Positions 15,583 through 24,586 of a stretch of DNA of 64,000 nucleotides are shown in pieces; the stretch's first letter is position 1; every line of letters starts with the position of its first letter. The notes under the pieces were generated by a model. It made no database searches. It was not told the origin of the DNA and was given only the letters and a program-made list of their open reading frames with translations. The stretch is taken from NCBI RefSeq assembly GCF_001458595.1, contig NZ_LN890328.1, positions 2,667,288 through 2,731,287 on the forward strand. The letters are read 5' to 3'. The stretch is from Clostridium neonatale (GTDB lineage: Bacteria > Bacillota > Clostridia > Clostridiales > Clostridiaceae). A program made the position numbers and the translations under genes.

Positions 15583-17223
15583 TTAATATTCATAAAAACA
15601 AGATCCACCTATAAATTCTCTAAGCAAAGAATTCTTCGGCACATCATTTGTATTTATTTCTTTAAAAAAACTTAAAAATGTTATAAGTCTTAGTGCTTCT
15701 GAATATACTGGACTTTTTTTCGGAACCTTACTTAATTCCTCTAATGCAAAAGGTTTTAAAACACCTAATTCATATACCAATGTAGAATTAAAAATCACAT
15801 CTGCTTCTTCCTGATAAACAAAAATATTTTTCTTTTCTCCACGTTTTATTGCAGGCCACATCTTTAATGTTTCCTCTGCACAATAACCTCTTGATAAAGA
15901 ATCTCTTACAATTCTTCTAACTATTCGTGAATCTGTTGTAGAAATTCTATTGTGATCATCTATATTAAGCTGAGTTAATGCTGATATATATATTTTAAAA
16001 ACATTCTTATTTAAATTATCCCATATTAATTTAGGATTAAGTCCGTGTATTCCTTCTAATATAAGTACTCCATTTTCAGGCAATTGTTCCTTATATCCAT
16101 TCCATTCTTTCTCACCTGTTTTAAAATTATAAACAGGAAGTTCTACCTCATTACCATTTAAAAGCTGCTCTAAATCATAATTTAGAAGTTTTAAATCAAG
16201 AGCATCAATATTTTCATAATCATATTCTCCATTTTCATCTTTTGGAGTATCTATTCTGTTTACAAAATAATTATCTAATGAAAGCGGTATAGGTATCATT
16301 CCATTAACTCTTAATTGAATACTTAATCTATTGGCAAATGTAGTTTTTCCAGAAGATGATGGTCCTGCTATGAGAATTATTTTAATATCCTTTTTATCAT
16401 ATATTCTATCAGCAATATTAGCTATCTTCTTTTCATGCAATGCTTCTGATACCATTATTATATCTTGGAGCTCTCCTGCATCGATTTTTCTATTTAATTC
16501 ACCAACTTCGCCTATTCCTAATATAGATAGCCATCTTTCAGTTTCAATGAATATACTATTTAAAGATTTTTGATTTTTAAGTTTTGGAATTGTATTTAAA
16601 TCACTTATATCAGGTCTTCTTAATATAAATCCTGATAAATATTTTTCAACATCAAAAGCTTTTATAACACCTGTTGAAGCTGCTATTTTCCCGCAAAAAT
16701 AATCATACTGACCTTCTAGTTCATATAATCTCACTTCATTTATATTACTATATTTCAACAAATTAATTTTATCTAGCATATTATAATTTTCAAATATTTT
16801 AATTGCCTCTTCTTTTGAAACAGATATTATATTTATTGGTACATCTTTTTTTATTAATTCAATCATTTTTAATTTTATATTTTTCAAATCCTCTTCATTT
16901 ATATCATATTCATTATAAATCTCACCGTATATTGATTTGCTAAAAGAATGTTGCAATGTTATTCTTGCATTTGGAAACATATCTAATGCACATTTTATAA
17001 ATATAAATTGTAACGTATTTATATATATCTTCATACCAGCATCAGTATCAAATTTAACTATTTCTATTTTGCCGTCATTTGGTATCTTATCTTTTAAATT
17101 ATATATATTTCCATCTAGCTTGCATGCTGCAATTTCCTTAATATCTTCTCTATGTTTTTCTTCCAATGATTCATAAAAAGTAATTTTCTTTTTATCTAAA
17201 ACAACTCCATTGTTATTTATCAT
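15583..17223 (-). CDS. Uridine-kinase-like P-loop kinase with TGS-like N-terminus
   Basis: A 546-residue protein of the clostridial 'nucleoside kinase' type. The C-terminal half is a phosphoribulokinase/uridine kinase domain: Walker A AGPSSSGKTTFANRL, PLSLDNYFVNR, a glycine-rich GVLILEGIHGLNP, and STTDSRIVRRIVRDSLSRG. The N-terminal part (about 1-230) resembles the TGS plus second additional domain of threonyl-tRNA synthetase (KLDGNIYNLKDKIP at the front; a motif around 65-130). The physiological substrate of these two-part proteins is not established to my knowledge. Monocistronic, good terminator. Confidence 0.85.
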   Translation of the reverse strand: MINNNGVVLDKKKITFYESLEEKHREDIKEIAACKLDGNIYNLKDKIPNDGKIEIVKFDTDAGMKIYINTLQFIFIKCALDMFPNARITLQHSFSKSIYGEIYNEYDINEEDLKNIKLKMIELIKKDVPINIISVSKEEAIKIFENYNMLDKINLLKYSNINEVRLYELEGQYDYFCGKIAASTGVIKAFDVEKYLSGFILRRPDISDLNTIPKLKNQKSLNSIFIETERWLSILGIGEVGELNRKIDAGELQDIIMVSEALHEKKIANIADRIYDKKDIKIILIAGPSSSGKTTFANRLSIQLRVNGMIPIPLSLDNYFVNRIDTPKDENGEYDYENIDALDLKLLNYDLEQLLNGNEVELPVYNFKTGEKEWNGYKEQLPENGVLILEGIHGLNPKLIWDNLNKNVFKIYISALTQLNIDDHNRISTTDSRIVRRIVRDSLSRGYCAEETLKMWPAIKRGEKKNIFVYQEEADVIFNSTLVYELGVLKPFALEELSKVPKKSPVYSEALRLITFLSFFKEINTNDVPKNSLLREFIGGSCFYEY

Positions 17224-17412
17224 TAATTTTCCTTCTTTCTTTAATCATCATTTATTCATAATTAGTTATATTATCGTATTTAGTTTTAATATTTCTATTC
17301 CTATTATATACATTTATCTTAAAAAGGATAAATGTAATTTTCTTATTAGCTGTCCTAACTATTATGAATTATTTTATATATTTTGCACATATTAATTTTG
17401 TGAGGTGTTTTT

Positions 17413-18195
17413 ATGATTATTGTATTTATTAGAACAGCATTACTTTATTTACTTGTAGTTATAACCATGAGACTAATGGGAAAAAGGCAAATCGGAGAAC
17501 TTCAACCATATGAATTTGTAATAACTATAATGATATCAGATTTAGCATCCTTGCCTATGCAGGATCAGAGACTTCCACTACTCCAAGGAATTATTCCAAT
17601 AGTAACCTTATTATTTTTAAAAACCATCATAACACAAGTAGAATTAAAATTTCAACGTGCGAGAGATTTTCTAGATGGTGCTCCATGTATTCTTATATAT
17701 AAAGGAAAGATCAATTATCAAGCATTAAAAAAGCAACAACTAAATATAGACGAATTATTTGAAGAATTAAGACTTGCTAATTACTTTAATTTAGATGAAA
17801 TACAATACGCGATTTTAGAAAACAGCGGGCAATTATCTATACTTCCTGCAAATTATAATAGCTCTAGTGGAAGTTCAAATAGCAGTTCATCATCTTCTAG
17901 CTGCAGCTGTAATCAGTCCAAAAATTCCAGCAGTGCCAGTGGAAGTAATACCACAGACAAGAAATATAATACTTCAAAAACTCCAGATGCTCAGCTCCCT
18001 AAGGTTTTAATATCTGATGGTAAAATAAACAAAAGTTCTTTAACCAGTATAAATAAAGATGAAGAATGGATTAAAGGTGTTTTAAAACGTCATAATATTC
18101 CTTCAATAGATGAAGTCCTTATCGCTATGTATGATACAGAAGGAAAATTTAAATTTCAACTATACGGTGACTACGAAAAGGAGTGTAAAAAATGA
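17413..18195 (+). CDS. YetF/DUF421 membrane protein with Ser/Asn-rich insert
   Basis: A 260-residue protein of the YetF family. Three N-terminal membrane helices are followed by the conserved LMGKRQIGELQPYEFV and ISDLASLPMQD stretch and the cytosolic DUF421 domain (about 85-145 and 187-255, with PCILIYKGKINY and VLISDGKINKSSL). Between the two halves sits a low-complexity linker of Ser, Asn and Cys (about residues 148-186) absent from most homologs. It overlaps the DUF4363 gene by four bases (ATGA). The family is linked to membrane and spore processes, but the molecular function is not settled. Confidence 0.88.
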   Translation: MIIVFIRTALLYLLVVITMRLMGKRQIGELQPYEFVITIMISDLASLPMQDQRLPLLQGIIPIVTLLFLKTIITQVELKFQRARDFLDGAPCILIYKGKINYQALKKQQLNIDELFEELRLANYFNLDEIQYAILENSGQLSILPANYNSSSGSSNSSSSSSSCSCNQSKNSSSASGSNTTDKKYNTSKTPDAQLPKVLISDGKINKSSLTSINKDEEWIKGVLKRHNIPSIDEVLIAMYDTEGKFKFQLYGDYEKECKK

Positions 18196-18572
18196 AGAAT
18201 GCCATAATCTCTGTAGTTATTTTTCTTAGTTTATTAATTGCTGTAATATTTATAAATAATTCTGTCTTAGATTTATGCGATGATATTAAGGATAAAACTG
18301 ATGAAATTGAATTAATACTCTTAGATAAAGATAAAGAACTCGCTTATGATAAATCTATAGAATTAATAGATTTTTTGAAAGAAAATGACTTAATAACTTC
18401 AATTTATGTTAATCATCAGGATTTTGATGCTTTAAAAAATGAAGCTGTTAAATTAAGTATATATATTTCACATGATGATATTAGTGAAGCTAATGCATCT
18501 CTTCACGTTATTAAATACGGAGCGGAAACGGTAAAACATCTTCAAAAACCTGGATTAGGCAATATCTTTTAA
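18192..18572 (+). CDS. DUF4363 protein, partner of YetF-type gene
   Basis: A 126-residue protein with an N-terminal membrane anchor (about 5-25) and a helical extracytoplasmic domain rich in acidic residues, as in DUF4363. Its start ATG overlaps the stop of the DUF421 gene, the usual arrangement for this pair in clostridia, so the two probably act as one complex at the membrane. A strong terminator follows immediately. Confidence 0.8.
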   Translation: MKNAIISVVIFLSLLIAVIFINNSVLDLCDDIKDKTDEIELILLDKDKELAYDKSIELIDFLKENDLITSIYVNHQDFDALKNEAVKLSIYISHDDISEANASLHVIKYGAETVKHLQKPGLGNIF

Positions 18573-18622
18573 AAAATAACTATATTACTAAAATATTCAT
18601 TTTAGTAATATAGTTATTTTTT
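18571..18622 (+). terminator. Strong terminator after DUF421/DUF4363 pair
   Basis: A stem of more than 20 bp (18571-18594 with 18599-18622), 4-nt loop ATTC, ends in a run of six T. It starts at the stop codon of the DUF4363 gene. Confidence 0.92.
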
Positions 18623-18637
18623 CAAATGAATTTTATA

Positions 18638-18671
18638 TGCATTTTTATTCAGTGTATGCAAATTTTATGCA
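18638..18671. promoter_or_regulatory. Distal ARG-box-like operator upstream of argG
   Basis: TGCATTTTTATTCA (18638-18651) fits the ArgR/AhrC half-operator pattern TGNAT-N4-ATNCA at every fixed position. A second related stretch with TGCAAATTTTATGCA (18657-18671) follows directly. Paired boxes of this kind bind the hexameric arginine repressor. They lie about 130 bp upstream of the argG promoter. Confidence 0.55.
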
Positions 18672-18797
18672 TATATATTTTAGTTCTTCCCTTACTAAAT
18701 ACTCATAATATTCTTTATATATTTAATATTTTTCGAGTCACACTTTTATTTTTTATGAATATTATTAAAATAAGATGAATATTTTTTCATTTTTCTA

Positions 18798-18832
18798 TTG
18801 ATTATTTATTCTTTCAAATGTATAATTATAAA
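18798..18832 (+). promoter_or_regulatory. argG promoter with overlapping ARG box
   Basis: TTGATT (18798-18803), a 17-bp spacer and TATAAT (18821-18826) make a good sigma-A promoter. TGTATAATTATAAA (18819-18832) covers the -10 box and matches the ARG-box pattern at all but one fixed position, so a repressor bound there would block RNA polymerase. argG starts 70 bp further on. Confidence 0.65.
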
Positions 18833-18901
18833 CAAGCAAATAATTACAATTAGTCATTTATTTTATATTTTTATAGATAGATACGAAGGGGGATTTTTTC
18901 G

Positions 18902-20125
18902 ATGAAAAAGTATAACAAGGTTGTTTTAGCATACTCAGGAGGTTTAGATACATCCATTATAATTCCATGGCTTAAAGAAAATTATGGATGTGAAGTAATT
19001 GCAGTATGTGGTAATGTTGGACAAGCTGATGAATTAGAAGGCTTAGAAGAAAAAGCAATAAAAACTGGAGCTTCAAAATTATATGTTGCTGATATAGTAG
19101 ATGAATTTGTAGAAGATTATATATTCCCTACTATTCAAGCTGGTGCAATATATGAAGGAAAATACCTTTTAGGAACTTCTTTTGCAAGACCAATAATCGG
19201 TAAAAAATTAGTTGAAATTGCAAAAAAAGAAGGTGCAGATGCAATTTGTCACGGATGTACTGGTAAGGGAAATGACCAAGTTAGATTCGAAATGGCAGTA
19301 AAAACTTTTGCTCCAAATTTAGATATTATAGCTCCTTGGAGAACTTGGGATATTAAATCAAGAGAAGATGAAATTGAATATGCAGAAGCAAGAAATATTC
19401 CTTTAAAAATTAATCGTGAAACAAACTACAGTAAGGATAAAAATATATGGCACTTAAGCCATGAAGGTTTAGATTTAGAATTTCCTGAAAATGAACCAAA
19501 TTATGAAAAAATATTAGAGCTTTCTAAAACACTTGAAAATGCTCCTGATAAAGCAACTTATATAACATTAACATTTGAAAAAGGTAAAGCAGTCGCTTTA
19601 GATGGTAAGGAAATGAAGCCTGCTGAACTCCTTGAAGCATTAAATGAAATTGGCGGAGAAAATGCTATTGGAATTATTGACATGGTTGAAAATAGACTTG
19701 TTGGCATGAAATCAAGAGGTGTTTACGAAACTCCAGGCGGAACTATTCTTTATAAAGCTCATAAAGACTTAGAAGAACTTTGCTTAGATAAAGAAACTTC
19801 TCATTACAAAGAACAAATAGCATTAAAATTTGCTGATCTTGTATACAATGGTCAATGGTACACTCCTCTTAGAGAAGCATTAACTGAATTTGTTAATAAG
19901 ACTCAAGAAACAGTAACTGGAGAAGTTAAATTAAAGTTATATAAAGGAAACATTGTAAATGCTGGTATGACTTCACCTTACTCATTATATAGTGAAGAAT
20001 ATGCTACTTTTGGTGAAGATGGTGTTTATGATCAAGGTGATTCTGCTGGCTTCATTAACTTATTTGGTCTTCCAACTGTTGTTAGAGCTAAAATGCAAGA
20101 GAAACTAAAGAAAGAAGGAAAATAA
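18902..20125 (+). CDS. argG: Argininosuccinate synthase
   Basis: A 407-residue enzyme that joins citrulline and aspartate using ATP. The PP-loop ATP-binding motif YSGGLDTS is at residues 10-17. CHGCTGKGNDQVRFE, ISREDEIEYA-like and the SPYSLYSEEYATFGEDGVYDQGDS C-terminal region are characteristic. It is the first gene of the arginine cluster, and argH follows with a 2-base gap. RBS GAAGGGGG is well spaced. Confidence 0.97.
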   Translation: MKKYNKVVLAYSGGLDTSIIIPWLKENYGCEVIAVCGNVGQADELEGLEEKAIKTGASKLYVADIVDEFVEDYIFPTIQAGAIYEGKYLLGTSFARPIIGKKLVEIAKKEGADAICHGCTGKGNDQVRFEMAVKTFAPNLDIIAPWRTWDIKSREDEIEYAEARNIPLKINRETNYSKDKNIWHLSHEGLDLEFPENEPNYEKILELSKTLENAPDKATYITLTFEKGKAVALDGKEMKPAELLEALNEIGGENAIGIIDMVENRLVGMKSRGVYETPGGTILYKAHKDLEELCLDKETSHYKEQIALKFADLVYNGQWYTPLREALTEFVNKTQETVTGEVKLKLYKGNIVNAGMTSPYSLYSEEYATFGEDGVYDQGDSAGFINLFGLPTVVRAKMQEKLKKEGK

Positions 20126-20127
20126 TA

Positions 20128-21513
20128 ATGAAACTTTGGGGTGGACGTTTTAAAAAAGGTACTGATAAATTAGTTAACGATTTTAATTCTTCTATTCCGT
20201 TTGATTCAAGAATGTATAAAGAAGACATTGAAGGAAGTATCGCACATGCATCAATGCTTGGTGAACAAGGTATAATTCCAAAGGATGCCAGTGATAGAAT
20301 CATCTCTGGCCTTCTTGAAATTTTGAAAAGAATTGATAGTGGCACAATTGAAATTGATATGACTTCTGAGGATATTCATAGTTTTGTTGAAGGTACTTTG
20401 ACTTACTATATTGGAGAAAACGGCAAAAAGCTACACACGGGAAGAAGTAGAAACGATCAAGTTGCTTTAGACTTAAAACTATATCTAAAAAAAGTTCTTA
20501 AATCTATTCAAAATGATCTTATAGCATTAGAAGAAGTTCTTTTTGAAAAAGCTAAAGAGAATATAGATACAATAATGCCTGGATACACTCATATGCAAAA
20601 AGCTCAGCCTATTACACTTTCTCATCATCTTTTAGCTTATGCTGAAATGTTTAAGAGAGATGTTACTAGATTAGCTGACTGCTATGAAAGAATGGACACT
20701 ATGCCTCTAGGATCTGGAGCATTAGCTGCAACCACATATCCTCTGAACAGAGAATCTGTTGCAAAGACCCTTGGTTTTTCTAAAATAACATTAAATAGTT
20801 TAGATGCAGTATCTGATAGAGATCATGCTATTGAAGCATTATCTGCATTTTCAATGATAATGATGCATCTTTCTAGATTTTCTGAAGAAATTATTCTTTG
20901 GTGCACAAATGAATTCAGTTTTATAGAACTTGATGATTCATATAGCACTGGAAGTTCTATAATGCCTCAAAAGAAAAATCCTGATGTTGCTGAATTAGTT
21001 CGAGGTAAGACTGGAAGAGTTTATGGTGATCTTATGACTTTGCTTACAGTAATGAAAGGAATTCCCCTTGCTTATAACAAAGATATGCAGGAAGATAAAG
21101 AAGCTCTTTTTGATGGAATTGATACTGTCACTTTAGCTCTTGAAACATTTACTGGAATGATTAAGACCATGAAAGTAAAAAAAGATAATATGAGAAAAGG
21201 AGCTGGACTTGGCTTCACTAACGCAACTGATTTAGCTGACTATTTAGTTAAAAAAGGTGCTGCATTTAGAGATGCTCATGGAATAGTTGGCGAAATAGTT
21301 CTTGCATGCATCAAAGATAATAAGATGATTGAAGAATTAACCCTTGATGAGTTAAAAGAATTTTCTCCTATCTTTGAAGATGATGTATATAAAGCTATTG
21401 ACCTTGTAACTTGTGTTGAAGAACGTAAAGTAATTGGTGGTCCTTCTACTGAATCAGTTAAGATTCAAATTGATGCCTTAGAAAGTTTCATCAATAAGTA
21501 TAAAGAAAGTTAG
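20128..21513 (+). CDS. argH: Argininosuccinate lyase
   Basis: A 461-residue fumarase-superfamily lyase that splits argininosuccinate into arginine and fumarate. Visible: LWGGRF at the start, HTGRSRNDQVALD, GYTHMQKAQPI with the active-site His, and the superfamily signature GSSIMPQKKNPD with the catalytic Ser in its loop. Coupled tightly behind argG. Full length. Confidence 0.97.
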   Translation: MKLWGGRFKKGTDKLVNDFNSSIPFDSRMYKEDIEGSIAHASMLGEQGIIPKDASDRIISGLLEILKRIDSGTIEIDMTSEDIHSFVEGTLTYYIGENGKKLHTGRSRNDQVALDLKLYLKKVLKSIQNDLIALEEVLFEKAKENIDTIMPGYTHMQKAQPITLSHHLLAYAEMFKRDVTRLADCYERMDTMPLGSGALAATTYPLNRESVAKTLGFSKITLNSLDAVSDRDHAIEALSAFSMIMMHLSRFSEEIILWCTNEFSFIELDDSYSTGSSIMPQKKNPDVAELVRGKTGRVYGDLMTLLTVMKGIPLAYNKDMQEDKEALFDGIDTVTLALETFTGMIKTMKVKKDNMRKGAGLGFTNATDLADYLVKKGAAFRDAHGIVGEIVLACIKDNKMIEELTLDELKEFSPIFEDDVYKAIDLVTCVEERKVIGGPSTESVKIQIDALESFINKYKES

Positions 21514-21546
21514 TTTATATTTATATAAACATCTAAAGTTAATATA

Positions 21547-21640
21547 TCATGCACAATCCACACAATATATATTTAGAATCTCCTTCTATTATACATTTGT
21601 TATTTCTTAATATATATAATGCTGTGAATTGTGCATTGAT
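21547..21640. repeat. Inverted repeat filling the argH-argC spacer
   Basis: The arms ATCATGCACAAT...CACA (from 21547) and TGTGAATTGTGCATTGAT (to 21640) are inverse copies with one base gap. Related arms recur in the next spacers of the cluster. The inner sequence is A+T-rich with no ORF. The argC RBS AAGGAGG follows. Confidence 0.6.
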
Positions 21641-21665
21641 TTTACTTTAAGGAGGATATTTTAAA

Positions 21666-22700
21666 ATGACTAAAATAGGAATAATCGGTGCTACTGGATA
21701 TGTAGGCGCTGAGCTTTTAAGATTATTACTTGCACATCCTAAAGTTCAGGTTTCAGCATTAAGCTCTGTTTCATTTGAGGGGCAGGGAATTAGTGATGTA
21801 TATAAAACCTTTTTTAATAAAACAAACTTAGTTTGCGGAAATGCTGATGAGGTTATTGAAAAAAGTGATGTTATCTTTACTGCTCTACCTCATGGATTAA
21901 GTGAAGATATAGCTAAAAAAGCAATTGATAATAATAAAATCTGTATTGATATGGGAGCTGATTTCAGATTATCAGATGAATCTGAATATGAAACTTGGTA
22001 TGGAAAGAAATTTGTTCAACCTGAATTACACAAAAAATGTATATATGGTCTACCTGAATTAAATAAAGAAAAAATTAAAGACTGTAAATTAATTGCGAAT
22101 CCCGGCTGTTATCCTACCACTATAAATTTAGGTTTAATGCCGCTATTAAAAAATTCTTTAATTGAAACTAAAAATATTATCTGTGATTCTAAATCAGGTA
22201 CTACAGGATCAGGTAGAGGTTTAACTTTAACTACACATTTTCCTGAAGAAAATGAAACATTTGCACCATATAAAGTTGGGACTCATAGACACACTCCTGA
22301 AATAGAAGAAATTTTATCTACCATAGCTGATGAAAAAGTTACTATAACTTTCACTCCTCACTTACTACCTATAAATAGAGGAATTCTATCAACTATTTAT
22401 TGTACACCTAAAAAAGAAATAGATCTTGAAGAAATTCATAAACTATACATTGATTTTTATAAAGATATGCCATTTGTAAACATACTTCCATTAGGGGAAA
22501 CAGCCTCAATAAAAAATGTACGTTTATCAAATGACTGCTTTATCTCATTACATTTAAATCATAGAAAAGATCAAATAATAGTTTGTAGCACAATCGATAA
22601 CATGATAAAGGGGGCTGCTGGACAAGCAATTCAAAACATGAATATAATTTTAGGTTTTGATGAAACTGAAGGTCTTAATTTAATTGCACCAGCTTTTTGA
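21666..22700 (+). CDS. argC: N-acetyl-gamma-glutamyl-phosphate reductase
   Basis: A 344-residue NADPH-dependent reductase. The N-terminal Rossmann motif GIIGATGYVGAELLRLL is followed by the active-site signature ANPGCYPT, with the catalytic Cys, and a KSGTTGSGRGL stretch and HRHTPEI later on. Length typical. It begins the second part of the arg cluster after the repeat-filled spacer. Confidence 0.96.
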   Translation: MTKIGIIGATGYVGAELLRLLLAHPKVQVSALSSVSFEGQGISDVYKTFFNKTNLVCGNADEVIEKSDVIFTALPHGLSEDIAKKAIDNNKICIDMGADFRLSDESEYETWYGKKFVQPELHKKCIYGLPELNKEKIKDCKLIANPGCYPTTINLGLMPLLKNSLIETKNIICDSKSGTTGSGRGLTLTTHFPEENETFAPYKVGTHRHTPEIEEILSTIADEKVTITFTPHLLPINRGILSTIYCTPKKEIDLEEIHKLYIDFYKDMPFVNILPLGETASIKNVRLSNDCFISLHLNHRKDQIIVCSTIDNMIKGAAGQAIQNMNIILGFDETEGLNLIAPAF

Positions 22701-22806
22701 CAATTCACAATTAAATAATATTAATTACTTGTTTTTTTAGAAATGAATATATTTCATTTCTTTGGTTAAGTATTTATAACAAAATACTTATCTAGGAGTG
22801 ATTTTT

Positions 22807-23157
22807 CTGAGTGAAAATATAGTAAGAGAGAAATCTTTTAAATTTGCATTGGATATCATTAATTTATATAAACATTTAACCGTGATACAAAAAGAATTTA
22901 TTTTATCAAAACAGATACTCCGTTCAGGTACTAGTATAGGTGCTAATGTTAGAGAAAGCCTAAGAGGTCAATCACGGCGTGATTTCTTGTCCAAAATGAA
23001 CATAGCTTTAAAGGAAGCTGAAGAAACTGAATATTGGTTTGAATTATTAATTGAATCTGATTATTTAGATACTAAACATTATTATTTCTTATACAATAAT
23101 TGTAAAGAACTATGCAGGATTTTACATTCAATTGTAAAAACTACAAACATAAATTAA
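22807..23157 (+). CDS. Four-helix-bundle protein of the 23S rRNA IVS family, in the arg cluster
   Basis: About 116 residues, all-helical, of the small S23/IVS-encoded family: FALDIINLYKHL, IGANVRESLRGQSRRDF, KMNIALKEAEETEYWFELL and LCRILHSIVKT are family hallmarks. These genes are found inside rRNA intervening sequences and as stand-alone genes. Their role is unknown. Start choice: the open frame runs back to a GTG at 22798, but that overlaps AGGAG (22793-22797). Homologs begin Met-x-Glu-Asn, which aligns with CTG-AGT-GAA-AAT at 22807, 9 bases after the RBS, so a CTG start is likely. It separates argC from argJ and is flanked on both sides by the cluster's repeats, suggesting insertion. Confidence 0.8.
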   Translation: MSENIVREKSFKFALDIINLYKHLTVIQKEFILSKQILRSGTSIGANVRESLRGQSRRDFLSKMNIALKEAEETEYWFELLIESDYLDTKHYYFLYNNCKELCRILHSIVKTTNIN

Positions 23158-23228
23158 TCAATGCACAATTCAAATCAAAAACTACAATAACTACAACTGT
23201 GAATTTTGAATTTTGAATTGTGCATTGA
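23158..23228. repeat. Inverted repeat before argJ
   Basis: TCAATGCACAATTCAAAT on the left and its inverse TTTTGAATTGTGCATTGA on the right (ending at 23228) frame a short loop and can form a long hairpin directly ahead of the argJ RBS. Confidence 0.7.
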
Positions 23229-23245
23229 CGAAGGGGGTTATTATT

Positions 23246-24469
23246 ATGAATTTTAATTATATAAAAGGTGGAGTTACCGCTCCAAAAGGATTTTTGGCAT
23301 CTGGTATTCACTGTGGATTGAAAAAAAGCAATTTAAAAAAGGATTTAGCATTGATATATTCTGAAGTTCCTGCTGCTGCATCTGGTATGTTTACTAAAAA
23401 TAAAGTTAAGGGAGCTCCAATATCAATTTCTAAAGATCATTTATCTAATAAAAAAGCTCAAGCAATAATCGTTAATAGCGGAAATGCTAATACATGTAAT
23501 GGCACAGATGGTCTGAATAAAGCAAAAAAAATGACATGTCTACAAGCTAAAGAATTAAATTTAAAAGCAGATGACATTTTAGTTGCATCTACAGGGGTAA
23601 TTGGGGTTCCCTTAAATATTGATGCAATAAAATCTGGAATTCCACTCCTTACACAAAAATTATCTAAAGAAGGTCATGATGATGCATCTTCTGCTATCAT
23701 GACTACTGATACAGTAAAAAAAGAATTAGCATTAGAATTTACCATTGGTGATAAGGTAGTAACTATTGGAGCTATGGCTAAAGGTTCAGGAATGATTGAA
23801 CCTAATATGGGGACAATGCTTTCATTTATTACTACTGATATTGCAATTACTCCTGAGTTATTAGACGAAGCTCTTAAATCTTGCGTAAAAGTTACTTATA
23901 ACAGAGTTAGTGTAGATGGTGACACAAGTACAAATGATTCTGTATTTATATTAGCTAATGGATTAGCTGAAAATAATCTTATCTCTGAAAAAAATGAAGA
24001 TTATGAAACTTTTCTTAAAGCACTTACAGATTTAAATACAATAATGGCAAGAAATATTGCTAAAGATGGTGAAGGTGCTACTAAACTTTTAGAATGTAAA
24101 ATCTCAGGTGCAAAAACTGAAGAAGATGCTTCTATTTTAGGGAAAAGTGTTATAAATTCTCCACTTGTTAAAACAGCTATGTTTGGAAGTGATGCTAACT
24201 GGGGTAGAGTTCTTTGTGCTCTTGGATATGCAAATATTAACTTTGATCCTGAAAAAGTTGATGTATCTTTCCAAAGTTCAAAAGGTGAATTAAATGTATG
24301 TAAATCTGGTAGTTCTCTAGATTTTGATGAAGATAAAGCAAAAGAAATATTAAGTGAAGATGAAATAATAATTGATATAAATCTAAACTCCGGAAAATAT
24401 GGGGCAGTAATTTGGGGCTGCGATTTAACTTATGAATATGTAAAAATTAATGGCGATTACAGAAGTTAA
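23246..24469 (+). CDS. argJ: Bifunctional ornithine acetyltransferase / N-acetylglutamate synthase
   Basis: A 407-residue proenzyme. GGVTAPKGFLASGIHCGLK at the start and the autocleavage site GEGATK (Thr near residue 279, which becomes the nucleophile of the beta chain) are diagnostic, as are NANTCNG and AMAKGSGMIEPNMGTML. It recycles the acetyl group between ornithine and glutamate; whether it also makes acetylglutamate from acetyl-CoA cannot be read from sequence. I chose the ATG at 23246, behind AGGGGG, over an upstream in-frame start that lies inside the repeat. Confidence 0.96.
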   Translation: MNFNYIKGGVTAPKGFLASGIHCGLKKSNLKKDLALIYSEVPAAASGMFTKNKVKGAPISISKDHLSNKKAQAIIVNSGNANTCNGTDGLNKAKKMTCLQAKELNLKADDILVASTGVIGVPLNIDAIKSGIPLLTQKLSKEGHDDASSAIMTTDTVKKELALEFTIGDKVVTIGAMAKGSGMIEPNMGTMLSFITTDIAITPELLDEALKSCVKVTYNRVSVDGDTSTNDSVFILANGLAENNLISEKNEDYETFLKALTDLNTIMARNIAKDGEGATKLLECKISGAKTEEDASILGKSVINSPLVKTAMFGSDANWGRVLCALGYANINFDPEKVDVSFQSSKGELNVCKSGSSLDFDEDKAKEILSEDEIIIDINLNSGKYGAVIWGCDLTYEYVKINGDYRS

Positions 24470-24471
24470 TT

Positions 24472-24564
24472 CAATGCACAATTCAAAATTCACGATTCAC
24501 AATTAAGGATTAAAATCCATTAAAGGATTTTCTTTTCTAATTGTGAATTGTGAATCATGAATTG
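24472..24564. repeat. Inverted repeat with 7-nt periodicity before argB
   Basis: The left arm repeats CAATTCA-like units (TCAATGCACAATTCAAAATT, then CACGATTCACAATTA); the right arm is its inverse (TAATTGTGAATTGTGAATCA, then TGAATTGA). A second small hairpin (AAAATCC/GGATTTT) lies in the loop. No ORF. Confidence 0.72.
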
Positions 24565-24586
24565 ACTAAATTGAGGGGGGATTTTT

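Noticed and set aside
16331..17176. Plus-strand ORFs opposite the nucleoside-kinase gene
   Set aside because: Antisense shadows of a well-supported gene; none has an RBS or family motif.
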